Shown one piece after another: positions 1-8,161 of a stretch of DNA of 64,000 bases (its first letter is position 1; the number at the start of each line of letters is the position of its first letter). The stretch is from Streptomyces vilmorinianum (GTDB taxonomy: Bacteria; Actinomycetota; Actinomycetes; Streptomycetales; Streptomycetaceae), in contig NZ_CP040244.1 of assembly GCF_005517195.1 (NCBI RefSeq), positions 5,350,001-5,414,000 of the forward strand. The letters run 5' to 3'. The notes beneath the pieces were generated by a model, which saw nothing but the letters and a program-made list of their open reading frames with translations, made no database searches and had not been told where the DNA came from. Both the position numbers and the translations under genes were made by a program.

Positions 1-1092
1 GTGCCCCCGGCCGAACTGGACATGGAGTCCATCGACACCGAGGCGGCCGTCCGCACCCGCTCGATCATCATGTTCCTCGGCCCGCTGCTGCACCGGCTCG
101 ACCGCTTCAAGCTGCCGTACGCCGGCGGCTGCGACCTCGGTACGCGCACGATCGAGCCGCACATGATCGCGCTGCGCCGCTTCGGCCTGGACATCACCGC
201 GACCGAGGGCCTCTACCACGCCCAGGTCGAGTCCTCCGTGGCCCCCGACCGCCCGATCGTGCTGACCGAGCGCGGCGACACCGTGACCGAGAACGCGCTG
301 CTCGCCGCGGCCCGCCACGACGGCGTCACCGTCATCCGCAACGCCTCCTCCAACTACATGGTCCAGGACCTGTGCTTCTTCCTGGAGGCGCTGGGCGTAC
401 GGGTCGAGGGCATCGGCACCACCACGCTGACCGTGCACGGCGTCCCGCAGATCGACGTGGACGTGGACTACTCCCCGTCCGAGGACCCGGTCGAGGCGAT
501 GAGCCTGCTCGCGGCGGCCGTCGTCACCGAGTCGGAGCTGACGATCCGTCGCGTCCCGATCGAGTTCATGGAGATCGAGCTCGCGGTCCTGGAGGAGATG
601 GGCCTCGACCACGACCGCTCGCCGGAGTACGCGGCGGACAACGGCCGCACCCGGCTGGTGGACCTGACGGTCCGTCCCTCCAAGCTGGAGGCGCCGATCG
701 ACAAGATCCACCCGATGCCGTTCCCCGGCCTCAACATCGACAACGTGCCGTTCTTCGCGGCCATCGCGGCGACGGCCCAGGGCAAGACCCTGATCCACGA
801 CTGGGTCTACGACAACCGGGCGATCTACCTCACGGACCTCAACCGCCTCGGCGGCCGCCTCCAGCTCCTCGACCCCCACCGCGTCCTCGTCGAGGGCCCG
901 ACCCGCTGGCGCGCGGCCGAGATGATGTGCCCGCCGGCCCTGCGCCCGGCCGTGGTCGTCCTCCTCGCGATGATGGCGGCCGAGGGCACGTCGGTCCTGC
1001 GGAACGTGTATGTCATCAACCGGGGTTACGAGGACCTGGCGGAGCGCCTGAACTCGGTGGGCGCGCAGATCGAGATCTTCCGGGACATCTGA
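1..1092 (+). CDS. murA: UDP-N-acetylglucosamine 1-carboxyvinyltransferase (MurA family), 5' end missing
   Basis: The first committed step of peptidoglycan precursor synthesis is transfer of enolpyruvate from PEP to UDP-GlcNAc in the cytoplasm, and this is the family that does it. The frame is open from base 1, so the GTG there is probably not the start. About 70 N-terminal residues are missing relative to an enzyme of roughly 430. The catalytic loop is visible as AGGCDLG, with the PEP-binding Cys at visible residue 44 just before the TRTIEPH segment; the rest follows the EPSP-synthase fold to a normal C-terminus. Streptomyces often carry two MurA copies, and this may be the second. It ends at a hairpin shared with the convergent gene. 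Confidence 0.9.
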   Translation: MPPAELDMESIDTEAAVRTRSIIMFLGPLLHRLDRFKLPYAGGCDLGTRTIEPHMIALRRFGLDITATEGLYHAQVESSVAPDRPIVLTERGDTVTENALLAAARHDGVTVIRNASSNYMVQDLCFFLEALGVRVEGIGTTTLTVHGVPQIDVDVDYSPSEDPVEAMSLLAAAVVTESELTIRRVPIEFMEIELAVLEEMGLDHDRSPEYAADNGRTRLVDLTVRPSKLEAPIDKIHPMPFPGLNIDNVPFFAAIAATAQGKTLIHDWVYDNRAIYLTDLNRLGGRLQLLDPHRVLVEGPTRWRAAEMMCPPALRPAVVVLLAMMAAEGTSVLRNVYVINRGYEDLAERLNSVGAQIEIFRDI

Positions 1093-1112
1093 GACGGCCG
1101 ACGGCCGCGCGT

Positions 1113-1146
1113 CCGCCCCCACCCCCGGTGGCAGGGGTGGGGGCGG
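1113..1146. terminator. Bidirectional hairpin terminator between convergent genes
   Basis: A perfect 13-bp stem (CCGCCCCCACCCC pairing with GGGGTGGGGGCGG) closes an 8-nt loop. It lies between the murA stop and the stop of the convergent gene, so it can serve both. There is no T-run, as is usual in Streptomyces. Confidence 0.75.
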
Positions 1147-1157
1147 CGGCAGTGGGG

Positions 1158-2429
1158 TCAGCTCGCTTCTTCGTACTCGAAGAGCGCGTCGGGGGCCTGT
1201 TCGGCGATGACCAGGGTCGGGGCGCCGCCGACCATGGAGGCGCCCGAGAGGCGCTCGACGGCGATGACCTCGAAGGAGTCGGGGGCTTCGTCCACCGCGC
1301 CGCGCAGGGTGAGGTGGTTGCCGAGGATCTGGCTGCGGATCCAGCCGCAGGTGTACTGGTCGGCCGGGACGTCGTGGTGCAGTCGTACGGTCAGGCAGAG
1401 CTGCTCTTCGGCCGTGCCCTGGTTGACCAGCATCGCCTGGGCCTCGGCGACCTCCGCCTCCGCGCAGGCCAGCGCGACGAGTTCCTCGGCGGCGAACGTA
1501 CGGCTGCGGAAGGTCAGGGCCGCGCCCGACTGGCCGCGCAGGCGCACGGTCGGCTCCGGGCGTCCGCAGGTGCACTCGACGAGTTCGCCGAGGCCGCCCG
1601 TCTGGAAGCGCAGGAGCGGGAACGTCGACTCGGTGTGCGTGTTCGTGACGATCAGCCGCTCGTCCTCGATCTCGACGTACTGGTGCGGCAGCACATGGAA
1701 GGTGTCCGCCGGGCAGTCGGGGGTGTTGTGGCCGATGGGGCCGGAGGCCGGGGAGCAGTAGAGGGCCCAGATCTTCGCCTTGGGCAGGTGGAGACCGACG
1801 AGTTCGGCCGTGCCGGTGACGTCGCCGCTGCTGCTGAGCAGGATCTTGCGCAGCCAGGGCAGTAAACGCCCGGACGCGACGGCCATGCGGACGACCCGCG
1901 CGATGACGGCCGAGGGAGCCGCGAGGGCGGTGACGCCGCGGTTCTCCAGGAAGTCGAGCCACTGGCCCAGTTCGTCGTCGTTCAGGTGGCCGATGGGCAC
2001 CGTGGTGGCCCCGCACAGGGCGGCGTAGACGTTGAAGAAGTGGAAGGCGGACTGCAGCCGGCCGGCGGGGAAGAGGTTGGCCACGACGTCGCCGCTGTCG
2101 AGAGGCTTCCAGCGGGCGAGCAGCTGTGGCGCGAACATGTCGTCGGGGAGCATGCTCAGTTCGGGGTGCGTGAGGGTTCCGCCGCCGGCGGAGAGGATCG
2201 CGCCCTGGCGGTGCTTCGGGTTCTCCAGGAGCTGGCGGACGGTCTCGTGGTACTCCTCCTGCGTGAGGACGGGCACCTCGGACAGGTCCACGGGCCTCGA
2301 AAGGCCGAGAAGCTGGGCGTACTTGCCGCGCAACGAGGGAGTGGTCGCCGCTGTGTGCAGCATGTCCTCGAGCTCGCGTGGGGACGGACGTCTACCGATC
2401 GAGGGGGATGACCCCACGGCCTTCGGCAT
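1158..2429 (-). CDS. PaaK-like (phenylacetate-CoA ligase family) adenylation protein
   Basis: A 423-residue protein of the phenylacetate-CoA ligase/AMP-forming type. The ATG at 2429 was chosen because GAGAGG lies about 11 nt upstream; an in-frame extension to 2504 has no support. The P-loop that reads SSGTTGKP in active PaaK is here SAGGGTLTHP (about residue 85), and the usual YGxTE-type motif appears as YCSPASG, so ATP binding may be altered. The C-terminal CGRPEPTVRLRGQSG block fits the PaaK subdomain. It is a single gene, divergent from an aldo/keto reductase across a 389-bp gap. The substrate cannot be read; an acyl-adenylating or degenerate role in the adjacent accessory pathway is an inference. 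Confidence 0.65.
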   Translation of the reverse strand: MPKAVGSSPSIGRRPSPRELEDMLHTAATTPSLRGKYAQLLGLSRPVDLSEVPVLTQEEYHETVRQLLENPKHRQGAILSAGGGTLTHPELSMLPDDMFAPQLLARWKPLDSGDVVANLFPAGRLQSAFHFFNVYAALCGATTVPIGHLNDDELGQWLDFLENRGVTALAAPSAVIARVVRMAVASGRLLPWLRKILLSSSGDVTGTAELVGLHLPKAKIWALYCSPASGPIGHNTPDCPADTFHVLPHQYVEIEDERLIVTNTHTESTFPLLRFQTGGLGELVECTCGRPEPTVRLRGQSGAALTFRSRTFAAEELVALACAEAEVAEAQAMLVNQGTAEEQLCLTVRLHHDVPADQYTCGWIRSQILGNHLTLRGAVDEAPDSFEVIAVERLSGASMVGGAPTLVIAEQAPDALFEYEEAS

Positions 2430-2818
2430 AGTGGCGGACCTCTCGATATGAACCAAGTGGATGTGACGGAGGCCACTTCGAGCTGTCGATTCCCTTGCCC
2501 GCAAGCCCCCCCGGGCACGACCTCATTCAAATCGTTCACAAGCTCGCTTGTCAACGAGAAACAGCCACACCCGGATTCAGGTTTCATACGACTCGGCGGC
2601 CATTGTTTCGTATGCATGACCAGGAGCGCACCAGTCGGCATCGACACCCCGGCGGGCGAAACGGAAAGTTCAATTCCGAACGCTCGCCCCGCCCTGCGCA
2701 CGGAACGACAAAAACCACCTCCCCAATGCCGTACGCGACGAATACCCCCCACCCCCATCATGGGCCTAGTATAAGACATCGTACCTACGTAAGAGTTCGA
2801 ACACTTGAAGGAGGCGGG
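2430..2818. other. Divergent intergenic region with promoter signals
   Basis: This is the 389-bp gap between the PaaK-like gene and the aldo/keto reductase. It is clearly more AT-rich than its surroundings, especially 2520-2720, and no convincing ORF fits. Near its right end are a TATAAG box (2770-2775) overlapped by a palindromic operator candidate, and the ribosome binding site GAAGGAGG (2807-2814) of the rightward gene. Confidence 0.5.
2772..2783. promoter_or_regulatory. TAAGA-N2-TCGTA operator candidate
   Basis: TAAGACATCGTA is an imperfect palindrome with the layout TAAGA-N2-TCKTA. It overlaps a -10-like TATAAG and lies 36 bp before the aldo/keto reductase start. Related 12-mers sit before four other genes of this island (4218, 8068, 13275, 13401), which suggests one common regulator, possibly the MarR protein encoded at 4245. 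Repression is inferred from the overlap with the promoter. Confidence 0.5.
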
Positions 2819-3802
2819 ATGCGCACACGCATGCTCGGCGGCGGACTCGAGGTGTCCGCGGTCGGTCTGGGCTGCATGGGGATGTCCCATGTGTACGGTG
2901 CGGCGGACGAGGACGCCTCGATCGCGACCATCCACCGCGCCCTGGACATCGGCACGACCTTCCTGGACACGGCCGACGTCTACGGGCAGGGGCACAACGA
3001 GGAACTGGTGGGGCGGGCGCTCGCCGGCCGGAGGGACGAGGCCGTCCTGGCCACGAAGTTCGGGTTCGCGACCGGCGGTCACGGAACCCCGGGCACCATC
3101 GACGGGCGGCCCGAGTACGTCGCCCGGGCGTGCGAGGCCTCGCTGCGGCGGCTGAACACGGACCGCATCGACCTCTACTACCTGCACCGCCGCGACCGTG
3201 ACGTGCCGGTCGAGGAGACCGTGGGCGCCATGGCCGAACTCGTCCGGGCCGGCAAGGTCCGCCACATCGGTCTTTCGGAGGTGAGCGCGGAGACGCTGCG
3301 CCGCGCCCACGCCGTCCACCCGGTCACCGCCCTGCAGAGCGAGTGGTCGCTGTGGGAGCGGGGCATCGAGCACGAGGTCCTGCCGGTGGCGCGGGAGCTC
3401 GGCATCGGTCTCGTGCCCTGGTCACCGGCCGGGCGGGGGTTCCTGTCCGGGGCGATCACCTCGCTCGAGAACCTCCCGGCGGACGACTACCGCCACAACG
3501 ACCCGCGCTACCAGGGCGAGAACCTGGCGAAGAACCTGGAGCTGGTGCGGCGGCTCGAGACGATCGCGTCGCGACGGGGATGCACCCCCGTGCAGCTCGC
3601 CCTCGCCTGGCTCCTGCACCAGGGCGACGACGTCGTCCCGATCCCGGGAACGAAACGCGTCTCCTACCTCGAGGAGAATTCCGCCGCCGCCTCGATTCAG
3701 CTCGAAAAAGACGATGTTCACGAACTGTCGGACCTTTTCCGGGACGGCGTGACATCCGGACCGCGGTACGGCGAGGCGGCCCTCCGCCTCTCGAACGGCT
3801 GA
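2819..3802 (+). CDS. Aldo/keto reductase
   Basis: A 327-residue cytoplasmic NADPH-dependent aldo/keto reductase of the AKR13/YakC-like type. It opens with GLEVSAVGLGCMGMS, followed by the catalytic Asp and Tyr in FLDTADVYGQGHNEE (D about 52, Y about 57), Lys in LATKFGF, His in YYLHRRD, and the cofactor-binding IPGTKRVSYLEENSAAASI near the C-terminus. The ATG at 2819 follows GAAGGAGG at 4-nt spacing, while a longer in-frame opening to 2495 runs through promoter-like sequence and is rejected. The upstream operator motif links it to the AfsA operon 11 kb away, so a ketone-reduction step in that pathway is possible, but this is inference. Confidence 0.9.
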   Translation: MRTRMLGGGLEVSAVGLGCMGMSHVYGAADEDASIATIHRALDIGTTFLDTADVYGQGHNEELVGRALAGRRDEAVLATKFGFATGGHGTPGTIDGRPEYVARACEASLRRLNTDRIDLYYLHRRDRDVPVEETVGAMAELVRAGKVRHIGLSEVSAETLRRAHAVHPVTALQSEWSLWERGIEHEVLPVARELGIGLVPWSPAGRGFLSGAITSLENLPADDYRHNDPRYQGENLAKNLELVRRLETIASRRGCTPVQLALAWLLHQGDDVVPIPGTKRVSYLEENSAAASIQLEKDDVHELSDLFRDGVTSGPRYGEAALRLSNG

Positions 3803-3824
3803 CTCCGGAAATCGGTACGGCATT

Positions 3825-3853
3825 CCAGGGCGGCCCTTGAAGGGCCGCCCTGG
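3825..3853 (+). terminator. Hairpin terminator after aldo/keto reductase
   Basis: A perfect 13-bp stem (CCAGGGCGGCCCT with AGGGCCGCCCTGG) around a 3-nt loop starts 22 bp after the stop codon. Confidence 0.8.
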
Positions 3854-4244
3854 ACTTCACTCTTCGAGTTTCCTCGAAGGTCAATTTCACGCCGTACGCC
3901 CACGCCGCGATCTGTCGGCATCCCGTCACTCTCGGGAAACATTTCCGGACGGCCGGGCCCTCTCTCGCCGCCCGCGCGGACACGCTCCTGGCACGGCGCG
4001 CGCCGGTCGGGGCGCGCCGTGCTCCGCGCACCCCCGGCCACCGGTGCGACCTGCGGGTTCGAGAGGGAGGCGAGAGGCGGGCGGCCCGGCGGCGACGGCG
4101 GCCGAGGCGGCCCTCCGATCAGTACGCTGACGTACTTCCCGGTCACAAAGCGTCATACGAGCCGGAGTGAGAGACGTGATTCCGATCAGGCCACAATTGG
4201 TCGAGCTCGTATACAGATAAGACACCTGACATTAAGGTATGCCC
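3854..4244. other. Intergenic region, leader and promoter of marR
   Basis: About 390 bp with no supported gene; the ORFs crossing it on both strands are Arg/Pro-rich shadows. The right end carries an AT-rich promoter zone: TTGGTC at 4197-4202, TATACA at 4210-4215 and the operator candidate at 4218-4229. I cannot fix which hexamers are used. Confidence 0.45.
4218..4229. promoter_or_regulatory. TAAGA-N2-CCTGA operator candidate upstream of marR
   Basis: TAAGACACCTGA differs at one base outside the spacer from the TAAGA-N2-TCTGA sites in the afsA promoter region. It lies 16 bp before the chosen start codon, where a bound protein would block transcription. Autoregulation by the MarR protein would be usual for that family. 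Confidence 0.5.
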
Positions 4245-4709
4245 ATGCGGCTCCCCATTGACCAGCGACTCGGCCACCACCTTAAGCGGGTGGAGCAGGA
4301 ACTCAGCGCCGCCAAGCACAGCTGCTTGCGGCCCTTCAAGCTGAACGTCCCTCAATACAGCGTGCTGCTGACGCTTTCCCAGGAACCCGGCCTCTCCGGG
4401 GCCGTCCTGGCGCGCCGGTGCATGGTCACCCCCCAGACGATGTCGTCCGTCCTGGCGACGCTCGAGGGGCGAGGGCTGGTCGAACGCAAGCCGCATCCCG
4501 TCCACAGTCACATCCTCGAGGCCCGCCTCACCCGCACCGGGCAGAACCTTCTGACGAAGGCGGACGAGGCCGTGACGGCGGTGGAGCTGCTGCTGACCGA
4601 GGAGTTCACCTCCGCCGAGGCCAAGGCGCTGGTCTCCAGCCTGGAGCGGTGTTCCACGGCCCTGGCCGGCGCCGCGGACACCTCGGCCCGCAAGTCCTCT
4701 TCCCGCTGA
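4245..4709 (+). CDS. MarR family transcriptional regulator
   Basis: A 154-residue winged-helix regulator of normal MarR length. The DNA-binding part runs about residues 30-95, with the recognition region LARRCMVTPQTMSSVLATLEGRGLVER and the wing RTGQNLL, flanked by dimerisation helices. Two ATGs compete: 4239 has AAGG only one base away, whereas 4245 has AAGG (4234-4237) at 7-nt spacing and is preferred. A strong terminator follows. A palindromic site just upstream recurs before four other genes of the island, so this is the best local candidate for the regulator of all of them. The ligand is unknown. Confidence 0.88.
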   Translation: MRLPIDQRLGHHLKRVEQELSAAKHSCLRPFKLNVPQYSVLLTLSQEPGLSGAVLARRCMVTPQTMSSVLATLEGRGLVERKPHPVHSHILEARLTRTGQNLLTKADEAVTAVELLLTEEFTSAEAKALVSSLERCSTALAGAADTSARKSSSR

Positions 4710-4770
4710 GCACGCCGCGCTCCGGCCCCGGCAGGGGGCCCGAACACCGCCGCACCGGTACGAAAACAGC

Positions 4771-4810
4771 GAAGACCTTGCCCGGAAGGGCAAGGTCTTC
4801 ACCTTTTTCG
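4771..4810 (+). terminator. Rho-independent terminator after marR
   Basis: A perfect 13-bp stem (GAAGACCTTGCCC with GGGCAAGGTCTTC), a GGAA loop and then a run of T within ACCTTTTTC make a canonical intrinsic terminator, rare in this GC-rich sequence. Confidence 0.9.
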
Positions 4811-4872
4811 CTCGGACCGGTACCGCGCGCCTGGGCGGGGGATGACTCGGCGCGGAGGTCGGGCCCGACGAT

Positions 4873-4901
4873 GCGGCCCGCCGCAGGAGACGGCGGGCCG
4901 C
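4873..4901 (-). terminator. Hairpin after the haloperoxidase gene
   Basis: A perfect 11-bp stem GCGGCCCGCCG/CGGCGGGCCGC with a 7-nt loop lies 10 bp beyond the stop of the leftward haloperoxidase gene. Confidence 0.65.
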
Positions 4902-4911
4902 ACGTTTCGGA

Positions 4912-6426
4912 TCAGGCGGTGCCGTTGATGTACCGCAGCGCCTGGGCGTGCGTGGCCTTGGCGACCGTCCGGCCGACCTTCTGGCCCTCGAGGTTGTCGA
5001 AGGTCCAGTGCACGCCGCCGTAGATCCGCGACATGCCGTCCTCGGCGGCGGCCTCGCTCAGCGTGTTCCACTTGAGCGTCACGTCCGCGGCCGGGGTCTG
5101 GCCGGGCTCGAAGGTGGACGTGCCGGCCTTGAAGGTGAACGAGTCACCGAACTTGTCGCTGCCGGTCCACAGCTTCAGCGCCTCCGCGGCGGCCGCGCCC
5201 CAGACGGCGTGGCCGGAGACGTACGAGCCGAAGGCCGGGGTGGTGACGTACGGCTTCCAGGCCGAGCCGTCGATCGTCTGGGTGCCCTTGCCGGGGCCGC
5301 CGTAGCCCTGCACGGTCTTGCCGGACTGGTCGTACCGGATCATCGTGATCGGCCGGGAGTAGTCGTAGTGGACCTTGGTCTTCCAGGCGACGATGCCGGA
5401 GTCACCCATCGCGAGGTTGAGCGCGAAGAACATCTTCACGTCCTCGCTGAGGGTGTTGCCGTCGCGGTGCGAGATGAACTGCGCCCACTGGTTCTGGTGA
5501 CCGGTGGGGGTCTCGGAGCGCTCCAGCCAGTACTCGGCGATGACCTTCTCACGGTCCGTCAGCTTGGCGTTGACGTCCATCAGGGTCTTGATGTCCGCCT
5601 GCGAGGCAGCGCTGCCGTAGACCGGCGGGGCGGGCGGGAGGAAGGAAGCGGGGTCCTTGATCGCGAACGGCGTGATGTCACCCCACTGCGGCGTCGCGAA
5701 GGAGGGCGTGACACCGTTGGTGGTGAGCGGAGTCCAGCGGTTCGGGTCCACGATGGTGGACTTGTCGAACGCGTTGAAGTCCTGGGGCGGGTTGACCGCC
5801 TGGTAGCCGGTGGTGTCGGCGTAGTTGTTGTCCTGGTTGGAGCCGTCGGCCCGGCGCACCGCGATGACCGCGTCACAGGCGGTGTGCGCGACGCCCGCCG
5901 GCGTCGTGGTGTTCCGCGTGGTGTTGGCCGGGTCGAGGCCCAGCTGCTGCAGTTTGGCGTCGAAATCGGCCTTGAAGTCGGGGAAGAGGTAGACCAGCGC
6001 GTCGTAGGCCGCGTAGTTGATGGCGGTCTTGCGGTTGGCCAGGGTGCGCTTGTAGTACGGCTGACGCAGGTCGTCGCCCAGCTGGGTACCCACCGCCTTG
6101 TAGTCGTAGGCGGCCCAGGCGTCGTATATGCAGGAGTGGACCGTGGCGTAGACGCGGCTTCCGAGCGGCGGTCGCTTCAGCCCGTTGGTCTTCGCGGCCG
6201 TCTTCACGGAGGCGTCGTAGGCCATCTTGTTCCACTGGATGACGAGGTTGTCGCCACCCTGCGCCGCCTCGGAGGCCTCGGTCGCCGGCGCGCCGGCGTC
6301 CGTCGCCGTGGGCTGCGCGGAGGCGGGGCTCACAGTGAGAGCCACCGTGCCGATCAGCGCGGCCGCGACGGCGGTGGAGATGCCGGCGCCCCGTCCGCGG
6401 CGCATCGACTTCATGGCAGGACTCAT
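4912..6426 (-). CDS. Secreted vanadium-dependent haloperoxidase (PAP2 superfamily)
   Basis: A 504-residue exported protein. A signal peptide with positively charged start and an Ala/Val core ends at an Ala-Ser-Ala site near residue 38. The C-terminal half has all three vanadate/phosphate-binding motifs of the VHPO/PAP2 fold: K-x6-RP in KVHYDYSRP, the SGH motif in SYVSGHAVW, and SR-x5-H in SRIYGGVH (about 466). These residues hold vanadate for peroxide-dependent halide oxidation, or phosphate in acid phosphatases, and sequence alone does not decide which. GGGAG precedes the ATG. It is monocistronic, and a second, larger relative is at 17311-20172. Confidence 0.85.
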   Translation of the reverse strand: MSPAMKSMRRGRGAGISTAVAAALIGTVALTVSPASAQPTATDAGAPATEASEAAQGGDNLVIQWNKMAYDASVKTAAKTNGLKRPPLGSRVYATVHSCIYDAWAAYDYKAVGTQLGDDLRQPYYKRTLANRKTAINYAAYDALVYLFPDFKADFDAKLQQLGLDPANTTRNTTTPAGVAHTACDAVIAVRRADGSNQDNNYADTTGYQAVNPPQDFNAFDKSTIVDPNRWTPLTTNGVTPSFATPQWGDITPFAIKDPASFLPPAPPVYGSAASQADIKTLMDVNAKLTDREKVIAEYWLERSETPTGHQNQWAQFISHRDGNTLSEDVKMFFALNLAMGDSGIVAWKTKVHYDYSRPITMIRYDQSGKTVQGYGGPGKGTQTIDGSAWKPYVTTPAFGSYVSGHAVWGAAAAEALKLWTGSDKFGDSFTFKAGTSTFEPGQTPAADVTLKWNTLSEAAAEDGMSRIYGGVHWTFDNLEGQKVGRTVAKATHAQALRYINGTA

Positions 6427-6831
6427 GATGTCTCCCAGGAGGAATTCGCGACGACTGGCCGCGCCCGGAGGCTTCGGCGACTGGTCGCTGACGTGTTCGG
6501 TACGAGCAACATAGGCGGGCCGGGCCGGAGCCGTCGTTCACTCTCCGTCACCAATTCCCCCTGAAATCCCGGCACTTGGGACGGTCCGCAGCCAGGTTCC
6601 CGGCATGTATATGCGCTCATGAGGCGCCTTGTCCCGTTATCTTCACCAAACAATCAAGCATCTGATGGGTATACGAATCACGATGTCCGGTCGGGACAAG
6701 CCGTCGGGAACGGCTTGGTCTTTGTCACATCGCCCCGCGGGCGACCGGAGCACGGACATGCGGAAGGGGCGGCACCCTCCGGTGCCGCCCCTTCTCGTAC
6801 CGCCCCTTCTCCCGCCCCCGCGTCCTGCCCC
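6427..6831. other. Intergenic region between haloperoxidase and transposase-like gene
   Basis: About 400 bp with no supported gene. It probably holds the leftward haloperoxidase promoter: on the minus strand a TATACA box (6611-6606) lies 18 nt after GGGACA. The other end carries the terminator hairpin of the transposase-like gene. The middle (6620-6720) is relatively AT-rich and shows nothing recognisable. Confidence 0.4.
6763..6794 (-). terminator. Hairpin terminator of the transposase-like gene
   Basis: A perfect 14-bp stem GAAGGGGCGGCACC/GGTGCCGCCCCTTC with a CTCC loop sits 37 bp beyond the stop of the leftward gene. Confidence 0.75.
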
Positions 6832-7998
6832 CTACGCGTCCGCCGCCGCGACGACGGCGTGGGCGATCGAGCACAAGGTGACGTGCCGGTGCCAGCCGCC
6901 GTAGCACCGCCCCTCGAAGTCCCGGAGGCCGACGCGACCGCCGATCGCCGTCGCGTCCGTCTCCACGCGCCGTACGAGACGTCCCAGGCGCAGCAGGTCG
7001 GCCGCCGACGCGGCGAACAGGTTCGAGAGCCACAGCTCGTCCGCCCCCGCCCCCGCCCCCACTGCCCCCGCCGCCGTCCCGTTCCAGGCGGCGACGAGGG
7101 CGAGCGGGGTGGGCGCGGCGCGACGGCCGGGGGCGGCGAGGACGACGGGGACGCGGGTCGCCAGCGGCACCCGCGCGGCGCCCCACCCCTCCGGGTCCAT
7201 CCAGCGCACGGGCAGCGCCCCGGGGCGGGCCCGCTCGGCGACGCTCGCGGCATCCGCTCCCCCGCCCTCGCCGCCGGAGCACGGGGCGAGAGGGGCCGTC
7301 GGTCCGACGCGCATGACGAACGGGATGCCGGCCCGCCGCAGGGCGTCCACGAGGGAGACGAGATCCTCGGCCTGGCGGCCGTCCAGGACGACGGGTCTGC
7401 GCCGCACCGGCCAGTCCCCCGCCATCTCGCCGACGACGTCGAGGAGGGCCCGGTCCGCGTCGAGAGCGGACACGTCCTCGGGGATCTCGGCCCGCCGGCG
7501 GCGCTCGTCGTCCGTCAGCCAGCCCTCGGGCAGCAGCAGATGCCAGTTGACGGGGGCGCTGACGGTCTCGCTGGCGAGCCACACCCCGTACGCCTGCTGG
7601 CTGTTGGCGACCCGGCCGAGCGCGGCGACGTACGACTCCTGCACACCGACGCTGTGCCGGCCCCACTTGGGTATGGCGAGCGGATGGACCACCCAGGCCT
7701 GGGGCTCGATCGCCTCGTCCACGTACTGCCCCAGGTCCCGGCGCACCCGTGACCAGTCCCACGAGGACTTGCTGATGAAGTGGTGCACACTCTGCTCGGC
7801 GGCGCCCCCGCCGGCCGCCGCGGCGATGGCGCGCATGGTCTTGCGCCCCGGGACCCGCAGGAGTCCCTCGACGTACTTCTCCCCCTTCAGGCGCTGGTCG
7901 CGGCGCGGCAGCGACGCGAGCATCCTGCGTGAGACCTCGGCGACGGTCTCGTCCCGTACGACCCGGGTCACGGCATCTCTCAAGCGTCTGGCGTGCAT
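6832..7998 (-). CDS. IS701-type transposase homologue, probably catalytically dead
   Basis: A 388-residue protein matching the IS701 DDE transposase along its length: N-terminal KYVEGLLRVPGRKTMRAIA, then PKWGRHSVGVQESY with GRVANSQQ, and a C-terminal FEGRCYGGWHRHVTL. IS701 enzymes normally carry the first catalytic Asp in a DDTGF-like segment right before PKKG; here it reads HPLAIPKWG, so that Asp is absent. A candidate second Asp (VVLDGRQ) and the Glu (DFEGR) remain. GAGGGGGAAG precedes the ATG at good spacing. I saw no terminal inverted repeats or target duplication. Together with its own terminator and the island operator motif upstream, this suggests a domesticated gene, perhaps DNA-binding, rather than a mobile element. 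Confidence 0.75.
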   Translation of the reverse strand: MHARRLRDAVTRVVRDETVAEVSRRMLASLPRRDQRLKGEKYVEGLLRVPGRKTMRAIAAAAGGGAAEQSVHHFISKSSWDWSRVRRDLGQYVDEAIEPQAWVVHPLAIPKWGRHSVGVQESYVAALGRVANSQQAYGVWLASETVSAPVNWHLLLPEGWLTDDERRRRAEIPEDVSALDADRALLDVVGEMAGDWPVRRRPVVLDGRQAEDLVSLVDALRRAGIPFVMRVGPTAPLAPCSGGEGGGADAASVAERARPGALPVRWMDPEGWGAARVPLATRVPVVLAAPGRRAAPTPLALVAAWNGTAAGAVGAGAGADELWLSNLFAASAADLLRLGRLVRRVETDATAIGGRVGLRDFEGRCYGGWHRHVTLCSIAHAVVAAADA

Positions 7999-8067
7999 CC
8001 CGACACTTCCCCCTCACACGGTCCGCCCGACATTCGCGGTCACCGTATATCAAGGGTCAGACACATG

Positions 8068-8079
8068 TAAGACTTCTTA
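8068..8079. promoter_or_regulatory. Perfect TAAGA-N2-TCTTA palindrome upstream of the transposase-like gene
   Basis: TAAGACTTCTTA is a perfect inverted repeat of 5-bp arms with a 2-bp spacer, about 70 bp upstream of the leftward start codon, next to a TATACG box (minus strand, about 8048). It is the most symmetrical member of the motif family found before five transcription units of this island. Confidence 0.55.
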
Positions 8080-8112
8080 TGATTATCTGCATCACGATGA
8101 CCTGGGGAACGG

Positions 8113-8151
8113 CCGAGGGCCCGCGCCCCCGAAGGGGACGCGGGCCCTCGG
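8113..8151 (-). terminator. Terminator of the six-gene leftward operon
   Basis: A 13-bp perfect stem CCGAGGGCCCGCG/CGCGGGCCCTCGG encloses a second small CCCC/GGGG stem. It stands 10 bp past the stop of the AhpD-like gene. Confidence 0.8.
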
Positions 8152-8161
8152 ACCGCTCCGC

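Noticed and set aside
6832..7998. An intact, mobile IS701-family insertion sequence
   Set aside because: No terminal inverted repeats or target duplication could be seen, and the first catalytic Asp is missing.
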